A model generated the notes under the pieces. It did no database searches. It was not told the DNA's origin and saw only the letters and a program-made list of their open reading frames with translations. Below, piece by piece: positions 51,238-61,106 of a stretch of DNA of 64,000 nt. Source of the DNA: Streptomyces lienomycini (GTDB taxonomy: Bacteria > Actinomycetota > Actinomycetes > Streptomycetales > Streptomycetaceae); contig NZ_CP116257.1 in assembly GCF_027947595.1 (NCBI RefSeq), positions 6,012,001-6,076,000 of the forward strand. The letters run 5' to 3'. Position 1 is the stretch's first letter, and every line of letters begins with the position of its first letter. Position numbers and translations under genes: made by a program.

Positions 51238-53937
51238 ATGACGACCGACCCCAAAGCCATCCAGCCGAGCGAGCTCGACCAGCTCCCGGACCGCGACCCG
51301 GAGGAGACCGCCGAATGGCAGGCCTCCCTGGACGCCGTCACCCAGGCGGCCGGGCCGCACCGTGCCGCGTACCTGATGCGCCGCACCCTGGAGCGCGCCG
51401 AGGGCGCCGGACTGGCGCTGCCGAAGCTGCTGGAGACGGACTACGTCAACTCCATCCCGACGGCCGACGAGCCGGCCGTGGACGGGGACGAGGCGCTGGA
51501 GCAGCGCATCACCGCCTGGAACCGCTGGAACGCGGCGGCGATGGTGACCCGCGGCAGCAAGTACGGCGTCGGCGGCCACATCGCCACCTTCGCCTCCGCC
51601 GCCTGGCTCTACGAGACGGGCTTCAACCACTTCTTCAAGGGCAAGGAGGGTGACGGCTCCGGCGACCAGCTCTACATCCAGGGCCACGCCTCCCCCGGCA
51701 TCTACGCCCGCGCCTTCCTCGACGGCCGTCTGTCCGAGGAGCAGCTGGACAACTTCCGCCGCGAGGCCGGCGGCAACGGCCTGCCGTCCTACCCGCACCC
51801 GCGCCGGCTGCCCTGGCTGTGGGAGTTCCCCACCGTCTCCATGGGCCTCGGCCCGATCTCCGCGATCTACCAGGCGCGGTTCAACCGCTACCTGACCAGC
51901 CGCGGCATCAAGGACCTGAGCGACTCCCACGTGTGGGCGTTCCTCGGCGACGGCGAGATGGACGAGCCGGAGTCCACCACCGCGCTCACCCTCGCCTCCC
52001 GCGAGGGCCTGGACAACCTGACCTTCGTCATCAACTGCAACCTGCAGCGCCTCGACGGTCCGGTCCGCGCCAACTTCAAGATCGTGCAGGAGCTGGAGGC
52101 CCAGTTCCGCGGCGCCGGCTGGAACGTGATCAAGTCGCTGTGGGGCACGGCGTGGGACGAGCTGTTCCAGCTCGACACCACCGGCGCGCTCGTACGCCGC
52201 CTGCGCGAGGTACCCGACGCGCAGGTGCAGACGTACCAGACGCGCGACGCCGCCTACATCCGCGAGGACTTCTTCAACAAGGACCCGCAGCTCGCCGAGA
52301 TGGCGAAGCTGCTGTCCGACGACAAGATCCTCGACTGCTTCCACTTCTCGCGCGGCGGTCACGAGTCCCGCAAGGTGTACGCCGCCTACCGGGCCGCGCT
52401 CGCCCACCGGGGCGCCCCGACCGTGATCCTGGCCCAGACGGTCAAGGGCCACACCCTCGGCCGGGGCTTCGCGTCCAAGAACGCCAACCACCAGATGAAG
52501 AAGCTCTCGGTGGACGAGTTCAAGGACATGCGCGACCTGCTCGGGCTGCCGATCGCGGACAGCGCCTTCGTCGACGGCGTGGTCCCCTACGCCCACCCGG
52601 GCGCCGACTCCCCCGAGGTCCGCTACCTCCAGGAGCGCCGCGCCGCCCTCGGCGGTCCGGCCCCGGCCCGCCGCGTGCACCCGCTCGCGCCGCTGCCCGC
52701 GCCCGCCGACAAGGCGTTCGCGTCCTTCGACAAGGGTTCCGGCTCGCAGAACGTGGCCACCACCATGGCCTTCGTCCGCCTGGTCAAGGACCTGGTCCGC
52801 GACAAGGAGACCGGCAAGCGCTGGGTGCCGATCGTCCCCGACGAGGCGCGCACCTTCGGCATGGAGTCGCTGTTCCCGTCGCTGGGCATCTACTCGCCCA
52901 AGGGCCAGACGTACGAGCCGGTCGACCGCGACCAGCTGATGTACTACAAGGAGGCCAAGAACGGCCAGATCCTCAACGAGGGGATCACCGAGGCCGGTTC
53001 GATGGCCGACTTCATCGCCGCTTCGACGTCGTACGCGACGCACGGCGAGGCGATGATCCCGTTCTACATCTTCTACTCGATGTTCGGCTGGCAGCGCACC
53101 GCCGACCAGATGTGGCAGCTCGGCGACCAGCTGGGCCGCGGCTTCCTGGTGGGCGCCACCGCGGGCCGCACCACGCTGACCGGTGAGGGCCTGCAGCACG
53201 CGGACGGCCACTCCCCGGCCATCGCGGCGACCAACCCGGCCGCCCTGTCGTACGACCCGGCGTTCGCCTACGAGATCGCCGCGATCGTCAAGGACGGTCT
53301 GCGCCGCATGTACGGCGAGGCCGCCCCGGGCGAGGACCCGAACGTCTTCTACTACCTGACGGTCTACAACGAGCCGATGCCGCAGCCGGCCAAGCCGTCC
53401 GGTGTCGACGAGGGCATCGTCAAGGGCCTGTACCGCTTCAACACGGCGGAGACGGCGGGCCTGACCCCGGCCGCGAACGCCCCGCGCGTCCAGCTGCTCG
53501 GCTCCGGCACGGCGATCCACTGGACGCTCAAGGCGCAGCGGCTGCTCGCCGAGGAGTGGGGCGTGGCCGCCGACGTGTGGTCCGCGACCTCCTGGACGGA
53601 GCTGCGCCGGGACGCCATGGACGCCGACGCGGCGCTGCTGCGCGGCGAGGAGCGGGTGCCGTACGTCCGCCGGGCGCTCCAGGGCGCCGAGGGTCCTGTC
53701 CTCGCGGTCTCCGACTACATGCGCCAGGTCCCGGACCAGATCGCGCAGTGGGTCGAGCAGGACTACTCGTCGCTCGGTGCCGACGGCTTCGGTCTGTCGG
53801 ACACCCGTGACGCCGCCCGCCGCCACTTCGGCGTCGACGCCGAGTCCATCGTGGTCGCGGCCCTGGCCCAGCTCGCCAGGCGCGGCGAGGTCAAGGCGAC
53901 GGCCGTGAAGGAGGCGCGCGAGCGCTACGGCCTGTAG
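51238..53937 (+). CDS. aceE: Pyruvate dehydrogenase E1 component, homodimeric type
   Basis: The 899-aa thiamine-diphosphate enzyme decarboxylates pyruvate and acetylates the E2 lipoyl group. Motifs include GHIATFASAAWLYETGFNHFF, YIQGHASPGIYARAFLDGRL, the ThDP/Mg site FLGDGEMDEPESTTALTLASREGLDNLTFVINCNLQ, and HTLGRGFASKNANHQMKKL. The start ATG 51238 has GGAAGG 7 nt upstream; an upstream in-frame ATG (51196) lacks one. lpd (E3) and sucB (E2) lie upstream, with a GntR gene between. It is monocistronic, with a terminator 21 bp past the stop. Confidence 0.97.
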   Translation: MTTDPKAIQPSELDQLPDRDPEETAEWQASLDAVTQAAGPHRAAYLMRRTLERAEGAGLALPKLLETDYVNSIPTADEPAVDGDEALEQRITAWNRWNAAAMVTRGSKYGVGGHIATFASAAWLYETGFNHFFKGKEGDGSGDQLYIQGHASPGIYARAFLDGRLSEEQLDNFRREAGGNGLPSYPHPRRLPWLWEFPTVSMGLGPISAIYQARFNRYLTSRGIKDLSDSHVWAFLGDGEMDEPESTTALTLASREGLDNLTFVINCNLQRLDGPVRANFKIVQELEAQFRGAGWNVIKSLWGTAWDELFQLDTTGALVRRLREVPDAQVQTYQTRDAAYIREDFFNKDPQLAEMAKLLSDDKILDCFHFSRGGHESRKVYAAYRAALAHRGAPTVILAQTVKGHTLGRGFASKNANHQMKKLSVDEFKDMRDLLGLPIADSAFVDGVVPYAHPGADSPEVRYLQERRAALGGPAPARRVHPLAPLPAPADKAFASFDKGSGSQNVATTMAFVRLVKDLVRDKETGKRWVPIVPDEARTFGMESLFPSLGIYSPKGQTYEPVDRDQLMYYKEAKNGQILNEGITEAGSMADFIAASTSYATHGEAMIPFYIFYSMFGWQRTADQMWQLGDQLGRGFLVGATAGRTTLTGEGLQHADGHSPAIAATNPAALSYDPAFAYEIAAIVKDGLRRMYGEAAPGEDPNVFYYLTVYNEPMPQPAKPSGVDEGIVKGLYRFNTAETAGLTPAANAPRVQLLGSGTAIHWTLKAQRLLAEEWGVAADVWSATSWTELRRDAMDADAALLRGEERVPYVRRALQGAEGPVLAVSDYMRQVPDQIAQWVEQDYSSLGADGFGLSDTRDAARRHFGVDAESIVVAALAQLARRGEVKATAVKEARERYGL

Positions 53938-53957
53938 GGCACGAGGCGTGTCGTGAC

Positions 53958-53987
53958 AGGAGGCCCCCGCCGCGGCGGGGGCCTCCT
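53958..53987 (+). terminator. Hairpin terminator after aceE
   Basis: The 15-nt arms AGGAGGCCCCCGCCG and CGGCGGGGGCCTCCT are directly adjacent; the innermost bases must form the loop. It is a very GC-rich stem 21 bp past the aceE stop. Confidence 0.85.
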
Positions 53988-54011
53988 CGCGTTCTCCTGC
54001 ATCATGTGGGG

Positions 54012-55010
54012 ATGCGTGCTGCCCGCCTCATCAAGATGGTGCTGCTCCTCCAGTCCCGCCCGAGCATGACCGCCGCCGAGCTGGCCCGGGAGCTGGAGGT
54101 GTCGGAGCGGACCGTGACGCGGGACGCGCAGGCGCTGTCGGAGGCGGGCGTGCCGGTGTACGCGGAGCGGGGCCGGGCCGGCGGCTACCGGCTGGTCGGC
54201 GGGTACCGCACCCGGCTGACCGGGCTGGCGCGGGGCGAGGCGGAGGCGCTGTTCCTGTCCGGGGTGCCCGGGGCGCTGCGCGAGATGGGGTTGGAGGACG
54301 CGGCCTCGGCGGCCCGGCTGAAGGTGTCGGCGGCGCTGCTCCCCTCCCTGCGGGACGCCTCCCGTACGGCGGCCCAGCGGTTCCACCTGGACGCGCCGAA
54401 CTGGTTCCGCGAGCCCCGGACGCCCGAGCTGCTGCCGGCGGTGGCGGACGCGGTCTGGGACGACCGGCGGATCGCCGCACGCTACCGGCGCGGGCGAAGC
54501 GAGGTGGTCCGGGAGCTGGAGCCGTACGGGCTGGTCCTGAAGGCAGGGGTCTGGTACCTGTGCGCGCGGGTCGCGCAGTGCGACGACGGGCCGTACCGGG
54601 TGTACCGCATCGACCGGTTCACGGCCGTGGAAGCGGGTGCGGAACGCTTCACCCGGGACAGCGGTTTCGACCTGCCGGCGTTCTGGGCGGAGCGGGCCGA
54701 GGAGTTCGCGCGGTCGATCCTGCGGGCCGAGGCCGTGGTGCGGCTGTCGGAGCGGGGGGTGCGCGCGCTGGCGCACGCCGTCGACGGGCCGTCCGCCCGG
54801 GAGGCGCTGGAGGCCGCCGGGACGCCGGACGCGGACGGCTGGGTGACGGTGACGCTGCCGGTGGAGTCGGAGGAGGTCGCGCACGCGCAGCTCAGGGGGC
54901 TCGGGCCGGAAGTGGAGGTGCTGGCGCCGGCGGCGCTGCGGGAACGTTTCGCGCGGGACGCACGACGGTTGGCGGGGTTGTACGCCGGTGAGTCCCCGGC
55001 CGGTACATAA
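54012..55010 (+). CDS. WYL-domain transcriptional regulator
   Basis: The 332-aa product has an N-terminal HTH_11 (RLIKMVLLLQSRPSMTAAELARELEVSERTVTRDAQALSEAG), then a WYL domain with GVWYLCARV, and a WCX-like C-terminal extension (GWVTVTLPVESEEVAHAQLRGLGPEVEVL). WYL proteins sense nucleic-acid or nucleotide ligands and often control DNA-damage or phage-defence genes. No such genes are adjacent, so the target is unknown. The ATG at 54012 is favoured over the in-frame GTG at 54006. Confidence 0.9.
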   Translation: MRAARLIKMVLLLQSRPSMTAAELARELEVSERTVTRDAQALSEAGVPVYAERGRAGGYRLVGGYRTRLTGLARGEAEALFLSGVPGALREMGLEDAASAARLKVSAALLPSLRDASRTAAQRFHLDAPNWFREPRTPELLPAVADAVWDDRRIAARYRRGRSEVVRELEPYGLVLKAGVWYLCARVAQCDDGPYRVYRIDRFTAVEAGAERFTRDSGFDLPAFWAERAEEFARSILRAEAVVRLSERGVRALAHAVDGPSAREALEAAGTPDADGWVTVTLPVESEEVAHAQLRGLGPEVEVLAPAALRERFARDARRLAGLYAGESPAGT

Positions 55011-55063
55011 CGATCCGCCGCACTCCACGTGCGCCGCCCCCGCCCAGGGCCGATGCTGGACCC

Positions 55064-55588
55064 GTGATGGACGAGACGGAGTTCTGGGAGTTGATCGACG
55101 CCGCCAGGCAGGGCGCCGACGGCGATCCCGAGGACCAGGCCGACCTGCTCGTGGAGCGGTTGCTCGGCATGGACCCGGACCTGGTGCTCGACTTCGCCCG
55201 CCACTTCGAGGCCCGCTACAACCGCGCCTGCACCTGGGACCTGTGGGGCGCCGCCTGGGTGCTGCTCGGCGGGGCCAGTGACGACGCGTTCGACTACTTC
55301 CGGTGCTGGCTGATCGGCCAGGGCCGCGAGGTGTACGAGGGCGCGGTGCACGAGCCGGACTCGCTCGCGGAGCTGCTGGACGACTTCGACGAGGAGCTGG
55401 ACGGCGACGGCGAGGAGCTGGGGTACGCCGCCGACGAGGCGTACGAGCAGCTCACCGGTGCCGTCGCGCCGGATCTGGGGATCGCGCCCGCGCCCGCGGA
55501 ACCGCTGGGCGCGGCGATCGACCTGGAGGACGACCGGGCCCTGGCCGATCGCCTGCCCCGGCTGTGGACGAGGTTCGGGCCGGACTGA
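55064..55588 (+). CDS. DUF4240 protein
   Basis: The 174-aa product begins MDETEFWELIDAARQ, followed by RHFEARYNRACTWDLWGAAWVLLGGASDDAFDYFRCWLIGQGREVYE, the typical DUF4240 block. DUF4240 proteins are acidic single-domain proteins, sometimes resembling nucleic-acid-mimic or toxin-immunity-like folds; no function is established. ATG 55067 may be the true start. It converges with the amidase gene, 14 bp apart. Confidence 0.88.
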   Translation: MMDETEFWELIDAARQGADGDPEDQADLLVERLLGMDPDLVLDFARHFEARYNRACTWDLWGAAWVLLGGASDDAFDYFRCWLIGQGREVYEGAVHEPDSLAELLDDFDEELDGDGEELGYAADEAYEQLTGAVAPDLGIAPAPAEPLGAAIDLEDDRALADRLPRLWTRFGPD

Positions 55589-55602
55589 GACACCCCGGCC
55601 GG

Positions 55603-56469
55603 TCAGGCGCGGCCCTGGAGGCGGGCCGCCGTGTCCCTGATGTCCGCGAGGCGGGCGGTGAGGGCGGCGCCCGGGCAGCTGGTCGCGTAGCCGTCGTCGT
55701 GGCCGGCGACGGCGGGCAGCGTGGCGGTGGCGCCCGCGGCGAAGCGGCTGAGGCCGTTGCTGGAGACCAGGACGGCCTTCCCGTGCGGGTCGGTGCCGCT
55801 CTCGCCGAGCTTCCAGGCGGCCACGGCGGCGATCGCGTCGGTCAGCTCGTCGGGTACGGGCACGCCCGCGGTGTAGGTGCCGAGGGCGGCGATCCCGGTG
55901 GTGCGGTGGTTGAAGCCCTGGGTGTGGGCGCCGGTGACGGGACGGTCGATGCCGCCGGCGCGGCCCTCGTAGACGGTGCCGCAGCGGTCGACGACGAAGT
56001 TGTAGCCGATGTCGTCCCAGTCCCGGGCACCGGTCTGGCCCTGGTACACGCCGCGCAGGATGGCCGGCACGTCGTCGCAGTCGTAGCCGTTCGGCGTGTC
56101 CGTGTGGTGCACGAAGACGGCGACGACCCTGTCGTCGTAGCGCGGGGCGGGCTGTGCGCGGGCGGCGCCGCCCAGCCAGACGGACCGGGGCACGATGTCG
56201 GGCCGGGGCGCGGCGTACCGGTCGGTGGAGGCGGCCGGGGCGGCGGCCTGGGCGTCGGCTGCTTCCTGTACGCCGTTCGCGCACAGGAAGAGCGCGGCGA
56301 CGGCGGCCAGCCCGGGCAGGGCGCCGAGCAGTGCCCGGGCCGCGAGCGGCAGGCGGGAGGCGCCGGGTGTGCGGGCGGCACCGCGCTCCCGGGCGGCACG
56401 GCGCTCCCGGGCGCCGCGCTTTGGGGCGCCGTGCTCCCGGGCCCTGCGCGGTCCTTGGAAGACTGGCAT
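55603..56469 (-). CDS. PGRP-type N-acetylmuramoyl-L-alanine amidase
   Basis: The 288-aa product has a basic N-terminus and a signal anchor (ALLGALPGLAAVAALFLCANG), so it is exported. The amidase_2/PGRP domain shows FVHHTDTPNGYDCDDVPAILRGVYQ, DIGYNFVVDRCGTVYEGRAGG, GAHTQGFNHRTTGIAALG and the final GHDDGYATSCPG. Zn ligands come from the HH of the first block, the His of the last block and the Cys or neighbouring residue. It cleaves the MurNAc-L-Ala bond. ATG 56469 is chosen because it opens the signal-anchor N-terminus. Confidence 0.9.
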   Translation of the reverse strand: MPVFQGPRRAREHGAPKRGARERRAARERGAARTPGASRLPLAARALLGALPGLAAVAALFLCANGVQEAADAQAAAPAASTDRYAAPRPDIVPRSVWLGGAARAQPAPRYDDRVVAVFVHHTDTPNGYDCDDVPAILRGVYQGQTGARDWDDIGYNFVVDRCGTVYEGRAGGIDRPVTGAHTQGFNHRTTGIAALGTYTAGVPVPDELTDAIAAVAAWKLGESGTDPHGKAVLVSSNGLSRFAAGATATLPAVAGHDDGYATSCPGAALTARLADIRDTAARLQGRA

Positions 56470-56680
56470 GGTCCTACTGTCCGGTGGATCCGCTCTGTCC
56501 GCGATGTGTGCTGTGCCACCCGGTGGAACCATCGTCCGGGTCCGGGGCGTTTCCCGATGTGACGGCCCACACAGGCCCGCATCGGTGGCCGTTTTTCGGA
56601 CAGCTGTGCTTCTCAGGCTGATCATCGGCCCGGTACGGCACGTACTGAGGGTCCCGGGGTCCGGTAGAAAGGCGGTTCGC

Positions 56681-57865
56681 GTGGACCTGCTCGACATCGT
56701 GCTGGCGCTGGTGGTGCTGGCCTACGCGGCGTCCGGCTACCGGCGGGGGCTGGTGGCCGGCTGTATCTCGCTGGCCGGCTTCGTGGGCGGCGCGGCGCTC
56801 GGCGTGTGGGTCCTGCCGTGGGTGACGGACCTGGTGGCGCGGGGCTCGACCGCGGCGACGGTGGTAGCGGTGGTCACGGTGCTGTTCCCGGCGATGGTGG
56901 GGCACGAGCTGGCGGGGCGTCTCGCGCTGCGGCTGCGCAGGGAGCTGGACGCCGGTCCGCTGCGGGTGGCCGACGGGGTCGGCGGGGCGGTGGCGAACTC
57001 GGCGGCGGCGCTGATCGTGGCGTGGGTGGCGGCGAGCGTCCTGGCGGCCTCCTCGTCCTCGCTGCTCACCTCGGCGATCCGGGACTCGACGCTGCTGGGC
57101 GCGGTGCAGCGGGTGATGCCGGACACCACCCCGCGGTGGTTCTCGGGGGCGACGTCCGCGCTGGCCGACGCGGGTTTCCCGCAGGTCTTCAACCCCTTCG
57201 AGAACGAGTCGGCCGCCGAGGTCGCCGAGCCCTCCGGCGACAGCGTCACGCCCGCGGCCGCCCGGGCGGCGAAGCTCAGCACGGTGAAGGTGGAGGGCGT
57301 GGCCGGGGCCCAGGGCCGGGAGGGCAGCGGCTTCGTGTACGCGCGGGAGCACGTGCTGACCAACGCCCACGTGGTGGCGGGCATCGACGCCCCGACCGTG
57401 CGGGTCGGCGGGGTGGGCCCGGCGTACGAGGCGCGGGTGGTGCTGTTCGACCCGGACAAGGACGTGGCCGTGCTGTACGTTCCCGACCTGCGCGCCCCGG
57501 TGCTGCGGTTCGACGAGGACGCCTCGCGCGGCGACGCGGCGGTGGTCGCGGGCTATCCGCAGGACGGCGCCCTGGACCTGCGGGCGGCGACGGTGGCGAA
57601 CCGGATCCGCGCCACCGGCCAGAACATCTACAACGACGAGAGCGTGACCCGGGAGATCTACTCGGTCCGCTCCACGGTCCGCCCCGGCAACTCGGGCGGA
57701 CCGCTGCTGACCACGGACGGCCGGGTGTACGGCGTGGTGTTCGCGCGTTCCACCTCCGACGCCGAGACCGGCTACGCGCTGACGGCGGCGGAGGTGGCCC
57801 CCGAGGCGCGGCAGGCGGCCGGTGCGACGCGGGCGGTGGACACGGGCGAGCCGGTCACGTCGTGA
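56681..57865 (+). CDS. marP: MarP-like membrane serine protease (CvpA-type helices plus trypsin-like domain)
   Basis: The 394-aa product has four CvpA-like membrane helices in residues 1-130 and a periplasmic-side trypsin-like domain (195-394). His230 is in VLTNAHVVAG, Asp261 in DPDKDVAVLYV and Ser338 in VRPGNSGGPLL. Length, domain order and residue spacing correspond to M. tuberculosis MarP (Rv3671c), needed for acid and oxidative resistance there. GTG 56681 has AAAGG 8 nt upstream. The hydrolase RipA is a MarP substrate in mycobacteria, and the NlpC/P60 proteins at the window start are of that type. The stop region overlaps the GNAT gene by 11 bp. Confidence 0.9.
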   Translation: MDLLDIVLALVVLAYAASGYRRGLVAGCISLAGFVGGAALGVWVLPWVTDLVARGSTAATVVAVVTVLFPAMVGHELAGRLALRLRRELDAGPLRVADGVGGAVANSAAALIVAWVAASVLAASSSSLLTSAIRDSTLLGAVQRVMPDTTPRWFSGATSALADAGFPQVFNPFENESAAEVAEPSGDSVTPAAARAAKLSTVKVEGVAGAQGREGSGFVYAREHVLTNAHVVAGIDAPTVRVGGVGPAYEARVVLFDPDKDVAVLYVPDLRAPVLRFDEDASRGDAAVVAGYPQDGALDLRAATVANRIRATGQNIYNDESVTREIYSVRSTVRPGNSGGPLLTTDGRVYGVVFARSTSDAETGYALTAAEVAPEARQAAGATRAVDTGEPVTS

Positions 57866-58379
57866 GCGGGGCCCCGGCGGGGCCGTCCGCCGCGGTCAGC
57901 GTCCTGCCCATCAGCACGTCGTCGACGTAGCCGCCGTCGAGGTGGAACTCCTCGGGCTGGACGCCCTCGACGACGAAGCCCTCGGACTCGTAGAGCCCTC
58001 GTGCGGCGGTGTTGTGGCCGAGGACGCGCAGCGTGATGCGGCGGGCGCCCAGGCGCCGGGCCTCCTCGACGGCGGCGCGGACGAGGGCGCGTCCGGCGCC
58101 GTGTCCGCGGGCGGCGTCGGCGACGGCGAGCCCGCGGATCTGGCGGACGTGGGCGTTGGAGGCCAGTTCGGTGGGGAAGCCGAGGCGGACGTAGCCGACG
58201 ACGGCGCCGTCGAGTTCGGCGACGAGGTGGTCGTCGGGGCCCGAGTGCGGGCGGAAGAAGGGATCGTCGGGCCCCGGCGGGGGCGAGACGGCGTGCAGCG
58301 GGGACCAGGTGGCGCGGTCGATCCGGCGCAGCGGTTCCTCGTCCTCGGACCTGGCGTGACGTATGTGCGGGGCTGGCAT
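57855..58379 (-). CDS. GNAT-family N-acetyltransferase
   Basis: The 174-aa single GNAT domain contains HLVAELDGAVVGYVRLG (strand 3-4), VRQIRGLAVADAARGHGAGRALVRAAVEEARRLGARRITLRVLGHN (motif A acetyl-CoA loop R-G-x-G-x-G-R) and ARGLYESEGFVVEGVQPEEFHLDGGYVDDVLMGR. The substrate is unknown. ATG 58379 is used; a GTG 9 bp upstream is also in frame. It is convergent with and overlaps the marP-like gene. Confidence 0.88.
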   Translation of the reverse strand: MPAPHIRHARSEDEEPLRRIDRATWSPLHAVSPPPGPDDPFFRPHSGPDDHLVAELDGAVVGYVRLGFPTELASNAHVRQIRGLAVADAARGHGAGRALVRAAVEEARRLGARRITLRVLGHNTAARGLYESEGFVVEGVQPEEFHLDGGYVDDVLMGRTLTAADGPAGAPLTT

Positions 58380-58452
58380 GACGATCACTGTACGACGCGG
58401 TGGCGGCGGCACGTTCCGCGGTTTCGCGCGGGCCACCCGGCAGGATGGGCGC

Positions 58453-59370
58453 ATGGACGACGGACGCTTGAGCAGGGAACGTTCCCGTATCGCGGTGGCC
58501 GGTGCCTCCGGGCTCATCGGCAGCGCGCTGGCGCGGTCGCTGGCCGCGGACGGGCACGAGGTGGTGCGCCTGGTGCGGCACGCGCCCGGGGGCGCGGACG
58601 AGGTCCGGTGGGATCCGGAGAACGGACGGGTGGACGCGGCGGGCCTGGCCGGCTGCGACGCCGTGGTCAACCTGGCCGGGGCGGGGGTGGGCGACCGCCG
58701 CTGGAGCGACGCGTACAAGACCCGCATCCGCAGCAGCCGTGTGCACGGGACGACGGCGCTGGCGGAGGCCGTCGCCGCGATGGAGCGGCCGCCGCGGGTC
58801 TTCGTGAACGGCAGCGCGATGGGCTTCTACGGGGAGACCGGCGACCGGGCCGTGGACGAGAGCGCGCCCGCGGGCGAGGGCTTCCTGCCGTCCCTGTGCG
58901 TGGAGTGGGAGGCCGCGGCGGCGCCCGCCCGGGAGGCGGGGGTGCGGACGGTGTTCACGCGGACCGGGCTGGTCGTCGCCCGGCGGGGCGGGGCCTGGGG
59001 CCGGCTCTTCCCGCTCTTCAGGGCGGGGCTCGGCGGGCGGCTGGGCGACGGTTCGCAGTACTGGTCCTTCGTGGCGCTGCACGACGAGGTGGCGGCGATC
59101 CGGCACCTCCTGGAGCGGGACGACCTGTCCGGCCCGTTCAACCTGACCGCCCCGCAGCCGGTGACGAACCGTGAGATCACGGTGGCCATGGGCCGCGTGC
59201 TGCACCGCCCGACCCCCTTCCCGGTCCCGGCGCCGGTCCTGCGCACGGTGCTGGGCGAGATGGCGGGCGACGTGCTCGGCAGCGCGCGGGTCCTGCCGGC
59301 CCGCCTGCTGGAGTCGGGCTTCCGCTTCGCGTTCCCGGAGATCGACGGGGCGATCCGCGCGGCACTGTAG
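58453..59370 (+). CDS. TIGR01777-family NAD(P)-dependent epimerase/SulA-like protein
   Basis: The 305-aa Rossmann fold contains IAVAGASGLIGSALARSLAADGHEVVRLVR, VVNLAGAGVGDRRWSDAYKTRIRSSRV, NGSAMGFYGETGD and VPAPVLRTVLGEMAGDVLGSARVLPARLLESGFRF, all typical of the TIGR01777 (YfcH/SDR39U1-like) family. The exact substrate is unknown. It starts at ATG 58453. Confidence 0.9.
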   Translation: MDDGRLSRERSRIAVAGASGLIGSALARSLAADGHEVVRLVRHAPGGADEVRWDPENGRVDAAGLAGCDAVVNLAGAGVGDRRWSDAYKTRIRSSRVHGTTALAEAVAAMERPPRVFVNGSAMGFYGETGDRAVDESAPAGEGFLPSLCVEWEAAAAPAREAGVRTVFTRTGLVVARRGGAWGRLFPLFRAGLGGRLGDGSQYWSFVALHDEVAAIRHLLERDDLSGPFNLTAPQPVTNREITVAMGRVLHRPTPFPVPAPVLRTVLGEMAGDVLGSARVLPARLLESGFRFAFPEIDGAIRAAL

Positions 59371-59603
59371 GCGGGTCGCCCGCCTCGGGCCTGGTGGGCG
59401 CTCTCCCCCGACCGACTCCGACCACTTGACGGTCGTATCGCGGACACATGACACCCGTATGCGACCGCCGTGCGACCGTGTGCTGCCCCTGTGCGACTCC
59501 CACTGACCGTTCGGGGCCCTAATCTCGTCTCGAACTCGGGTATCCCTCAAGGCTGTTGGGGGCATGACGTCTCCAGCGGCCGCGCAACCTCGAGGAGGGG
59601 CAC

Positions 59604-61006
59604 GTGCTTGAGCCCGCGTACCAGGCGGACGTCGTCGTCGTGGGGGCCGGGATCGCCGGACTCGCCGCGGCGCAACGGCTGACCAGCGCAGGTGTGACGA
59701 CCACGGTCCTGGAGGCCGCCCCCGCGGTGGGCGGCCGGATGGCGACCGAGAAGGTCGACGGTTTCCGGCTCGACAGAATCGGACAGCTGCTGTCCACGGC
59801 GTATCCCGAACTGCGCCGCACCCCGGGGCTCGACGGCCTCGCGCTGCTGCCCTTCGCCCCCGGCGTCCTGCTGCACAGCGAGGGCCGTCACCACCGCGCG
59901 GGCGCCCCCGCGGGCGTCCGGGGCGCACGGGGCGCACTCCATGCGGTGCGCGCCCTCGCGAGCGCCCCCGCTCGATACCCGCGCCCCGGCGCACGTTCAC
60001 CGCGCCCGGCGTCTCCGAGCGGGGCGCCGCCACGCCCCGCACCCGGGCCGGCGCCCCGCTCGGCACCGCCGTGGACCAGGCCCGGCTCGGTGCCGCCCTG
60101 ACCCGGCTGGCGGGCACGCCGGTCGAACGGCTCCGGGTGCGCCCGGAGTTGCCGGCCGCCCAGGCGCTCGCGGCCCGCGGGCTGCCGGCCCGCACCATCG
60201 ACGGCTTCCTGCGTCCGCTGCTCGCCGCCCTGCTGTGCGACCCGGACCTGACGACGTCGAGCCGGTGCGCGGACCTCGCGCTGCGCGCCTTCGCCGGCGG
60301 ACGGCTGGCCCTGCCGCAGGGCGGCGCGGAGTCCCTGCCGGAGCAGCTGGCGCGAACGCTCCCCCCGGGTACCGTGCACACCGGCGTCCGTGTCACCGCG
60401 GTCGCGACCAACGCCGTGACCACGGCGGAGCACGGCGTCATCCGGTGCCGGGCCGTCCTGGTGGCGACCGACGCCCGCGCGGCGGCCGAGCTGCTGCCGG
60501 GGCTGCGCGTGCCGGACTTCCATCCGGTCACGGTGGTGCACCACACGACCGACGAGCCGCCGACGACCGGCGCGTCCCTGCTGCTCGACGCGGACCGCGG
60601 CGGTCCGGTCGCCCACACGTCGGTGGTCTCCCGCGTGGACCCGTCCAGGGCACCGGCCGGCCGCGTCCTCGTCTCGTCGACGGTCCTCGGCCCTCCCCCG
60701 CCCGACGTCGACACGGCCGTACGCGTCCACCTCGCCCGCCTCTACGGCACCCCCACGGCCCACTGGGACACCCTCGCCGTGCACCACACGCCCGAGGCGG
60801 TGCCCGCGATGCGCCCACCGCACGACCTGCGCAGGCCGGTACGGCTGCTGGCCGGCCTGTACGTCTGCGGCGACCACCGCGACACCAGCACCGCCCAGGG
60901 CGCCCTCCACTCGGGCCACCGCGCCTCGGCGGCGATCCTGACGGACCTGGGAGCGGGGCGGCCGATGCACACGGCGGAGACGGTGGGGGCGGCGCGGGCG
61001 GCCTGA
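59604..61006 (+). pseudogene. FAD-dependent amine-oxidase/protoporphyrinogen-oxidase-like gene, interrupted by a frameshift
   Basis: GTG 59604 (GAGGAGG 5 nt upstream) opens a flavin Rossmann fold: ADVVVVGAGIAGLAAAQRLTSAGVTTTVLEAAPAVGGR. The frame loses sense after HAVRALASAP (about 59966) and stops at about 60101. Coding resumes in another frame (RSIPAPRRTF, then VDQARLGAALTRLAG) and runs to 61006 with the C-terminal FAD motif GLYVCGDHRDTSTAQGALHSGHRA. One missing C in the run at 59965-59969 would join both halves into a protein of about 467 aa. It is either a recent pseudogene or a sequencing error. Confidence 0.8.
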
Positions 61007-61106
61007 TCCTGAGCGGTTCACGCGAATACAGGGCCGGTCCCCGGTCGGGCCGGTGTCGAGGACGGCGGGGCGCCGACCGGTGCACCGCGGCTGCGCCCCG
61101 ACCGGT

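Noticed and set aside
51130..53826. 898-aa minus-strand open frame
   Set aside because: It is antisense to aceE and lacks any motif or start signal.
59410..59450. TTGACG box as promoter of the FAD oxidoreductase gene
   Set aside because: A good -35 hexamer is present but the matching -10 (TGACAC at 17 bp) is poor.
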